Origin: Actinomadura sp. NBRC 104425 | GTDB lineage: Bacteria; Actinomycetota; Actinomycetes; Streptosporangiales; Streptosporangiaceae | Direction of reading: 5' to 3' | Assembly: GCF_030269545.1 (NCBI RefSeq) | Contig: NZ_BSTN01000010.1 | Location: 180,843-244,842 of the forward strand | DNA length: 64,000 nt | Shown: positions 59,478 through 64,000 of the stretch, piece by piece | Position numbering within the stretch: position 1 is the stretch's first letter | Layout: the number at the start of each line of letters is the position of its first letter | Made by a program: the position numbers and the translations under genes | The notes under the pieces: model-generated | Databases searched by the model: none | Seen by the model: the letters and a program-made list of their open reading frames with translations, nothing else | What the model was told of the DNA's origin: nothing

Positions 59478-59508
59478 TGGGGGACCCCTCTCGTTCGTGA
59501 ATCGGCTG

Positions 59509-59522
59509 TGGGAGCGCTCCCA
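59509..59522. promoter_or_regulatory. Perfect CelR/CebR operator of the cebE promoter
   Basis: TGGGAGCGCTCCCA lies 32 bp upstream of the cebE ATG. On the minus strand TTGACA (59550-59555) precedes a weak -10 near 59527-59533, so the operator covers the predicted transcription start. Confidence 0.93.
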
Positions 59523-59607
59523 CGAAGGAAAGACTGTGCTCCACGTCACTGTCAATGGGTCGCAACATAACCGTTACGTTCGCGAAAACTTGCTGGTCCG
59601 CGACGTG

Positions 59608-59621
59608 TGGGAGCGCTCCCA
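59608..59621. promoter_or_regulatory. Perfect CelR/CebR operator, middle copy
   Basis: TGGGAGCGCTCCCA, 99 bp from the cebE-proximal copy and 113 bp from the GH6-proximal copy (start to start). It overlaps neither predicted promoter, so it may be an auxiliary site for cooperative binding or looping. Confidence 0.93.
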
Positions 59622-59684
59622 TCACGTTGCGTAAGTAAGTCCTGGCTGTGGCCGTGCGGGCGTGCGCACACCGGCGGTCGGCGG

Positions 59685-59713
59685 TTGACAGGCGCCGCGC
59701 GGACCGGAACTCT
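59685..59713 (+). promoter_or_regulatory. Promoter of the GH6 cellulase gene
   Basis: TTGACA (59685-59690) and AACTCT (59708-59713) are 17 bp apart, and the operator at 59721 starts just downstream, at about +1. Confidence 0.6.
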
Positions 59714-59720
59714 CGGGATA

Positions 59721-59734
59721 TGGGAGCGCTCCCA
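59721..59734. promoter_or_regulatory. Perfect CelR/CebR operator of the GH6 promoter
   Basis: TGGGAGCGCTCCCA, 26 bp upstream of the GH6 ATG and directly after the -10, a classical repressor position. Confidence 0.93.
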
Positions 59735-59759
59735 AGCCGAGGAGCTTCGAGGAGCACGC

Positions 59760-61025
59760 ATGAGAGCACGCATCGGCCCCGCCGCGGTGGCGCTCGCCGC
59801 GGTCGCGGGCGCGGTGGTGACGGGCACGGGCGCGCCCGCGCAGGCCACGGTGCCGCCTGCGCGGCACGTCACGACCGCGGCGACCGCCGCCGGTCACGCC
59901 GCCCGCGCGGGCAACCCGCTGGACGGCCCCGTCCGCTTCTACGTCGAGCCCGACACCAACGCCGGGCGGCAGGCCAAGGTGTGGGCGAGCGAAGGCCGCA
60001 CCCAGGACGCGGCGTACATGCGCGCCCTGTCGCACATCTCCCAGGCGGTGTGGTTCACCGGTGGAACACCCGACGAGGTGCGCAGGTCCGTCCGCGCCAC
60101 GATGCGCGACGCCGCCCGGCAGAAATCGGTGCCCGTCCTGGTCGCCTACTACGTGCCGGGCCGCGACTGCTCCCAGTACTCGGCGGGCGGCGCCCCGAAC
60201 GAGCAGGCCTACCGCGCGTGGATCAGGGCGTTCGCCGAGGGCATCGGCGGCGGCGAGGCCGTGGTGATCGTCGAACCGGACGGCCTGGCGCTGCTGTCCA
60301 GCGAACCGTGGTGCAACGAGGGCGGCGGCGGAACCACCGGGCAGCCGGAGGACATGGCACTGGTCGAGCAGCGGTTCCGCGAGATCCGCCACGCGGTGGA
60401 CACCTTCACCCGGCTGCCGCGCACCGGCGTCTACATCGACGCCGGCCACTCGGCCTGGCAGTCCATCAACGACTACGACGCCGGGTACGGGGAGCCGCGC
60501 GCCCAGCCCGGCATCGTCAGCCGCCTGCTGCGCGGCGGCATCGCCAAGGCCGACGGGTTCTTCCTCAACGTCTCCAACTACCGCGCCGACGCCGAACTGG
60601 TGTCCTACGGCACCGACGTCGCCAAGTGCATCCGGTTCCGGCAGCGCACGGGCGCGGCGTCCTGCACGCCGGACGACCTGGCCGCCGAGCCCGCCGACCC
60701 GCGCCGGCTCACCCACTTCGTGATCGACACCAGCCGCAACGGGCAGGGGCCGTGGACCGCCCCGCCCGGCAAGTACACCGACCCGCAGGAGTGGTGCAAC
60801 CCGCCCGGCCGCGGCCTGGGCGCGCGGCCCACGACCCGCACCGGCAACGGGCTGGTGGACGCCTTCCTGTGGGTGAAGCGGCCCGGCGAGTCCGACGGGC
60901 AGTGCACCCGCGGCACCCCCGGCCCCGCCGACCCCGAATACGGGTCGGCCGACCCGGCCGCCGGCGAGTGGTGGCCGGAGTACGCCCTCGGGTTGGCTCA
61001 GCGGGCAGTACCTCCCCTGCGCTGA
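59760..61025 (+). CDS. Secreted GH6 cellulase, endoglucanase-like, without CBM
   Basis: The 421-residue enzyme hydrolyses cellulose with inversion outside the cell. The signal peptide ends near residue 30 (APAQA-T). Catalytic-region aspartates are Asp136 in GRDCSQYSAGG and Asp174 in IVEPDGLAL; further GH6 blocks are YIDAGHSAWQ, GFFLNVSNYR, FVIDTSRNG and WVKRPGESDG. The protein consists of the catalytic domain only, whereas most actinobacterial Cel6 proteins carry CBM2. The absence of long exo-loop insertions suggests an endoglucanase. Start ATG has GGAG upstream. Regulated by CelR through the box at 59721. Confidence 0.95.
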   Translation: MRARIGPAAVALAAVAGAVVTGTGAPAQATVPPARHVTTAATAAGHAARAGNPLDGPVRFYVEPDTNAGRQAKVWASEGRTQDAAYMRALSHISQAVWFTGGTPDEVRRSVRATMRDAARQKSVPVLVAYYVPGRDCSQYSAGGAPNEQAYRAWIRAFAEGIGGGEAVVIVEPDGLALLSSEPWCNEGGGGTTGQPEDMALVEQRFREIRHAVDTFTRLPRTGVYIDAGHSAWQSINDYDAGYGEPRAQPGIVSRLLRGGIAKADGFFLNVSNYRADAELVSYGTDVAKCIRFRQRTGAASCTPDDLAAEPADPRRLTHFVIDTSRNGQGPWTAPPGKYTDPQEWCNPPGRGLGARPTTRTGNGLVDAFLWVKRPGESDGQCTRGTPGPADPEYGSADPAAGEWWPEYALGLAQRAVPPLR

Positions 61026-61047
61026 GCCCGGCCTCCCCCCGGGGGCC

Positions 61048-61087
61048 GCGGGGAGGGGCGCGGGGCATGGGCCGCGCCCCTCCCCGC
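61048..61087 (+). terminator. Terminator after the GH6 gene
   Basis: A perfect 16-bp stem: 61048-61063 (starts GCGGGGAGGGG) pairs with 61072-61087 around an 8-base loop, 22 bp after the stop. The rest of 61088-61347 has no supported gene. Confidence 0.85.
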
Positions 61088-61347
61088 TCGCATTTCCGGC
61101 GACAGGTCGCGCGATCGGCCGTGCGGTCAGTCGCGCGGCCCGGCGGAGGCGTCGGCCGCCACCGGCCCGCATGATCTGCCCCATGCGCTCCAGGTGGCCG
61201 GAACCTGGGTCACGGCCTGGTTCCACGTCACGGCGTGCAACGTCATCGGCGGCGACTACGACCCGCGGGCCAGGTCCTGCAGGGGCGTCCGACGGCCACC
61301 GCCGGTTGACCGCCCTGCCATCCACGTGAACCGCCGACCTCTGAGCG

Positions 61348-61779
61348 TCAGCACCGCGTGAGGGCCGCGTCCATGACCCGGTCCTCACCGCGGTTGATGC
61401 TCAGCCACTGGCCGGGGGCGGGCAGTTTCACCCCGTGGCCTGCCAGGCACTTCTGGAACGCGCTGTCCTTCACCACCCGGATCCGGACGGCCTCTCCCGG
61501 GGTGAGCAGCGACGCACAGGATTCGATGGCCGTGCGCATCCGCTCCTCGCCGCCGCTGTTGTTCTCGTCCTCGGGCAGCCGTATGCCCTGCTGCTGCAGG
61601 CACCCCCGGAAGGTGTTCGCGTCCGGCGCCCCGGGGGCGGTCGTCGCCGCCGCGGGCGTGGAGGCCACCGGAGGCGACGCGACGTGGGATGAAGCGACAG
61701 GTGGGGAGTCCGACTCGCCGCTGCATCCCGCGAGAACCCCCACCGCGAGCACGAGGCCCGCCCAGGTACCGACACGCAT
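61348..61779 (-). CDS. Small secreted lipoprotein of unknown function
   Basis: The 143-residue protein has a lipoprotein signal (GVLAG-Cys19), a Ser/Pro/Ala-rich spacer (about 20-52) and a C-terminal domain with four cysteines (FRGCLQQQG, ESCASLL, FQKCLAGHG and the final Cys143). The repeated C-LxxxG(I/V)xLP pattern suggests two similar half-repeats, each with a cysteine pair, as in small actinobacterial lipoproteins of unknown role. It is a monocistronic leftward gene converging on GH6. Confidence 0.8.
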   Translation of the reverse strand: MRVGTWAGLVLAVGVLAGCSGESDSPPVASSHVASPPVASTPAAATTAPGAPDANTFRGCLQQQGIRLPEDENNSGGEERMRTAIESCASLLTPGEAVRIRVVKDSAFQKCLAGHGVKLPAPGQWLSINRGEDRVMDAALTRC

Positions 61780-61879
61780 GCCTCACCTGACCATGCCGCC
61801 GCGTCTTCCGGGAGGCCCGTGACCGGCGTCGGCCGATATCGGTTTGGCATCGCCTGCCGCCTTCGGCCAAGCTCGCCCT

Positions 61880-62566
61880 GTGGACGATCTCGGTGTGCGG
61901 CTGGTGCGCGACCACACGATTCTCTCGGTGGTCGTGGGCTCGCGCGCCTACGGGCTGGCGGTCGACGGCAGCGACGTGGACCGGCGCGGCGTCTACGTGG
62001 CGCCGACGCCGCTGTTCTGGCGCTTCGACAAGCCGCCCACGCACGTGGACGGGCCCGGGCCCGAACAGTTCTCCTGGGAGCTCGAGCGGTTCTGCCTCCT
62101 GGCGCTGGACGCCAACCCGACCGTCCTGGAGTGCCTGTGGTCGCCGCTCGTCGAGCGCGTCACCCCCGTCGGCGAGGAGCTGCGCGGCCTCCGCGACGCG
62201 TTCCTCTCCCTGCGGGCGCATCGCACGTTTCTGCGGTACGCCGAAAGCCAGTTCCGCAAGCTGGAGGGCGACCTGCGCAACCGGGGCGAGCCGCGCTGGA
62301 AACACGTGATGCACCTGCTCCGCCTTCTGATCAGCGGGCGCCACCTGGTCCGGCACGGCGAACCGCTCGTCGACGTCGGCGAGTACCGCGCCGCGCTGCT
62401 CGCCGTCCGCCGCGGCGAGATGCCATGGGACGACATCGCCGCCTGGCGCGCCGAGCTGGCCGCCGACATGGACCAGGCCCTCGCCGGCACTCCGCTCCCC
62501 GCCGAGCCCGACCGCGCCCGCATCGAAAAGTTCCTGCTCTCCGTACGACGCAGAGAGGTCGCATGA
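61880..62566 (+). CDS. Nucleotidyltransferase of the RlaP/YcgL-like Pol-beta superfamily, first of two
   Basis: The 228-residue protein starts at GTG 61880 (TTG 61844 is possible) and shows the Pol-beta-type motif VVGSRAYGLAVDGSDVDRRGVY: Gly20-Ser21 and metal ligands Asp32 and Asp34. A helical region follows (about 85-180). This matches the RlaP/YcgL family of predicted nucleotidyltransferases of unknown target, found in bacteria and with RNA ligases in phages. Its stop overlaps the second homologous gene. Confidence 0.85.
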   Translation: MDDLGVRLVRDHTILSVVVGSRAYGLAVDGSDVDRRGVYVAPTPLFWRFDKPPTHVDGPGPEQFSWELERFCLLALDANPTVLECLWSPLVERVTPVGEELRGLRDAFLSLRAHRTFLRYAESQFRKLEGDLRNRGEPRWKHVMHLLRLLISGRHLVRHGEPLVDVGEYRAALLAVRRGEMPWDDIAAWRAELAADMDQALAGTPLPAEPDRARIEKFLLSVRRREVA

Positions 62567-63315
62567 ACCTTCCCGAGGGCATGGCCGAGCACCTGGATCA
62601 AGGCCACCCGTACCCGCGCGCGTTCGTCACCGTCAGCGGCGCCCACCTGTACGGCTTTCCGTCCGTCGACTCCGACATCGACCTGCGCGGCGTCCACCTG
62701 CTGCCGCTCCCCGAGGTCGTCGGCCTGGAGACGGGGCAGGAGACCGTCACCTGGACGTGGGACCAGAACGGCGTCGAGGCCGACCTGGTCACCCACGACC
62801 TCGCCAAGTTCTGCCGCATGCTGCTGAACCGCAACGGCTACGTGCTCGAACAGGTCGCCTCACCGCTGATCGTGGCGACGTCCCCAGTGCACGAAGAACT
62901 CCTGGCCCTCCTACCGGACCTGGTCACCTCGGCCCACGCCCACCACTACCTGGGCTTCGGCCGCAACCAATGGACGCTCTTCGAGAAGACGGGCCGCCTC
63001 AAGCCTCTTCTCTACACGTTCCGCGTCCTGCTCACCGGAATACACCTGATGCGCACCGGCACGATCGTCGCCGACCTGAACGAACTCGCCCCCGAATACG
63101 GCCCGCCGTACCTCCCCGACCTGATCGAGGCCAAGCGCGCCGCCGAGCACGGCGCCCTCCCGTCCGACGCGCCCGCCCGCGCCCGCCTCGCCGACGACGT
63201 CAAATCCCTCACCCAACGCCTGGAGGAAGAACGCGACCGCTCCTCCCTCCCGACCAAGCCCACCGCCCACCGCGCCCTCCACAACCTGCTCGTCCGCACC
63301 CGCCTCGCCCGCTGA
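62563..63315 (+). CDS. Nucleotidyltransferase of the RlaP/YcgL-like family, second of two
   Basis: The 250-residue protein is a distant paralogue of the preceding one, with its ATG overlapping the previous stop. The motif reads TVSGAHLYGFPSVDSDIDLRGVH: Asp38 and Asp40 are present, but the usual Gly-Ser is Gly26-Ala27, which may weaken catalysis or alter nucleotide choice. The LTGIHLMRTG and LPDLIEAKRAAEHG helices are typical of the family. The coupled pair suggests a heterodimer or two steps on one substrate. Confidence 0.85.
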   Translation: MNLPEGMAEHLDQGHPYPRAFVTVSGAHLYGFPSVDSDIDLRGVHLLPLPEVVGLETGQETVTWTWDQNGVEADLVTHDLAKFCRMLLNRNGYVLEQVASPLIVATSPVHEELLALLPDLVTSAHAHHYLGFGRNQWTLFEKTGRLKPLLYTFRVLLTGIHLMRTGTIVADLNELAPEYGPPYLPDLIEAKRAAEHGALPSDAPARARLADDVKSLTQRLEEERDRSSLPTKPTAHRALHNLLVRTRLAR

Positions 63316-63703
63316 ACCGTCACGGCGCCACGGACACCGGCGCGCATACGCAGGCCGAGCGCGGCAGTCCCGCCACCGCGGCACCGATGTCCACCGAGGG
63401 GGCCGGCAGCCGCCGGGAGATCAACGCACCCGCGAACTCGGGCTTGCGCAGTGTGGCCGACCGGCTCGATGCCGTCGAACAGATCCTTGAGCAGGGTGAT
63501 CAACGCATCCACGCGCCCCGGCAGGGGCGAGGCCGGATCCGCGTAGCCGTCCGCCATGGCCGCCCCGATGTTGGCGGCCTTCCACACGCCCGCCTTCCCC
63601 TCGCCGATGCCGAGCCAACGAAGTACTGGTTCGTCCGAGGTACCGGTTCGCTGGTGGAACTGGCGGCGGCGGTTCGAAACCACGAGCAGTCGTCGGCCTG
63701 CTC
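63316..63703. other. Decayed or unassigned region next to the IS element
   Basis: On the minus strand a protein-like stretch (LRWLGIGEGKAGVWKAANIGAAMADGYAD ... ITLLKDLFDGIEPVGH) runs in one frame to about 63450. Another stretch, LRKPEFAGALISRRLPAPSVDIGAAVAGLP, follows in a second frame and ends at a stop at 63320. This looks like one gene broken by a frameshift, but I do not recognise the family. Confidence 0.35.
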
Positions 63704-63785
63704 TCAGATGGGCGCCATGAGGGCCCAGACGACTTTGCCTTGGCCAGTGGCCGAGGGACGGACCCCGGCCGGTCACGTCCAGCGG
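63704..63785 (-). pseudogene. C-terminal remnant resembling a GHKL ATP-binding (anti-sigma-type) protein
   Basis: About 20 residues before a stop at 63704 read RPSATGQGKVVWALMAPI. The G-K-VVWA ending resembles the C-terminus of actinobacterial single-domain GHKL ATP-binding proteins. The frame is closed upstream at the border of the transposon sequence, as expected if the IS256-type element inserted into the gene. The evidence is short and the call tentative. Confidence 0.3.
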
Positions 63786-63828
63786 AGTGGTGTATGAGTC
63801 GGCCTCCGCGTGATCCTGTTTCTGCCGG

Positions 63829-64000
63829 TTAAGCAGTGATCGCCTGCTGGTCGGTCTCGTCCCCGCAAGGGCTGCCGTCAATCACTCGCAGTCTGGCTTT
63901 GGCGAGGAACTCCAGGCCCATGTAGCGGCGGCCCTCGGTCCACTCGTCGGTCTGCTCCATCAGCACGGCGCCGACGAGGCGGATGATCGCGGTGCGGTCG
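63829..64000 (-). mobile_element. IS256-family transposase, C-terminal part, cut by the window end
   Basis: Reading leftward from the window edge, the frame gives DRTAIIRLVGAVLMEQTDEW, then a GRRYMGLEFLAKAR block and the end DETDQQAITA before TAA at 63829. The (L/V)-x-L-x-GA-LMEQ-DEW and RRYM pattern is the C-terminal signature of IS256-type DDE transposases. The rest of the element, including the catalytic DDE core, lies beyond position 64000. Its left terminal inverted repeat should lie between about 63790 and 63828. Confidence 0.85.

Noticed and set aside
61191..61360. Possible short protein reading VAGTWVTAWFHVTACNVIGGDYDPRARSC on the plus strand
   Set aside because: No good start or ribosome-binding site, only about 55 codons, and no family recognised. 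It lies between a terminator and a convergent lipoprotein gene.
1..64000. tRNA or rRNA genes and CRISPR arrays
   Set aside because: No cloverleaf-like runs, rRNA landmarks or regularly spaced direct repeats were noticed on reading both strands. A covariance-model scan was not possible.

Overview
This is high-GC actinobacterial DNA. Coding runs are dense, many genes start with GTG or TTG, 4-base ATGA/GTGA overlaps are common, lipoboxes and twin-arginine-like leaders occur, and the operator TGGGAGCGCTCCCA (known for CelR of Thermobifida and CebR of Streptomyces) is present in four perfect copies. The gene set (GH48, GH6, GH10, GH74, xylan and pectin loci, a single MsiK-type ATPase) suggests a plant-biomass-degrading member of Streptosporangiales, perhaps Thermomonosporaceae such as Actinomadura or Thermomonospora. 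That placement is inference.

Layout. 1-6925: the end of a LacI-type regulator, a secreted GH48 cellulase with CBM2, a small PPOX-fold flavoprotein and a secreted GH74 xyloglucanase. 7064-15109: a seven-gene leftward organosulfur operon (LLM monooxygenase, two SsuA-like binding proteins, permease, ATPase, BisC-like molybdenum sulfoxide reductase, acyl-CoA-dehydrogenase-like flavoprotein), with a divergent cupin-IclR pair at 15234-16456. 16434-29129: a xylan locus, with GH43, GH3 and a LacI regulator leftward and a BxlEFG-like importer, GH30, Gfo/Idh/MocA oxidoreductase, DUF6807 protein and cupin rightward. 29154-31774: a strong terminator, a GNAT acetyltransferase, a glutamate-decarboxylase-like relic and an ArsR-type regulator with a TTA codon. 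31811-35257: a two-component system plus an ABC-2 exporter. 35365-48930: galM and a LacI regulator leftward, and a ten-gene rightward pectin/uronate operon (two permeases, uronate-dehydrogenase-like enzyme, KdgD-like dehydratase, enolase-superfamily enzyme, PL1 pectate lyase, Gfo/Idh/MocA, DUF6807, GH43, binding protein). 48992-61025: an esterase, GH10 xylanase, MsiK-type ATPase, CelR/CebR, GH1 beta-glucosidase, CebGFE importer and GH6 cellulase. 61348-64000: a small lipoprotein, two adjacent RlaP/YcgL-like nucleotidyltransferases, a decayed stretch and the edge of an IS256-family element.

How it fits together. Secreted enzymes (GH48, GH6, GH74, GH10, GH30, PL1) cut cellulose, xyloglucan, xylan and pectin outside the cell. 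Three binding-protein importers take up cellobiose, xylobiose-type and uronate-type oligomers. None of the three has its own ATPase, so all probably share the ATPase at 51954-53231. Cytoplasmic GH1, GH3 and GH43 finish the hydrolysis. Three complete LacI-family repressors lie beside their targets, and each locus has its own palindrome class: TGGGAGCGCTCCCA (cellulose), TGCAA-N4-TTGCA (pectin), and GATTGCGA-N6-TCGCAATC or CGAAA-N2-TTTCG (xylan).

The least explained element is a two-gene module, Gfo/Idh/MocA followed by a DUF6807 protein with a 4-base overlap, which occurs once in the xylan operon and once in the pectin operon.
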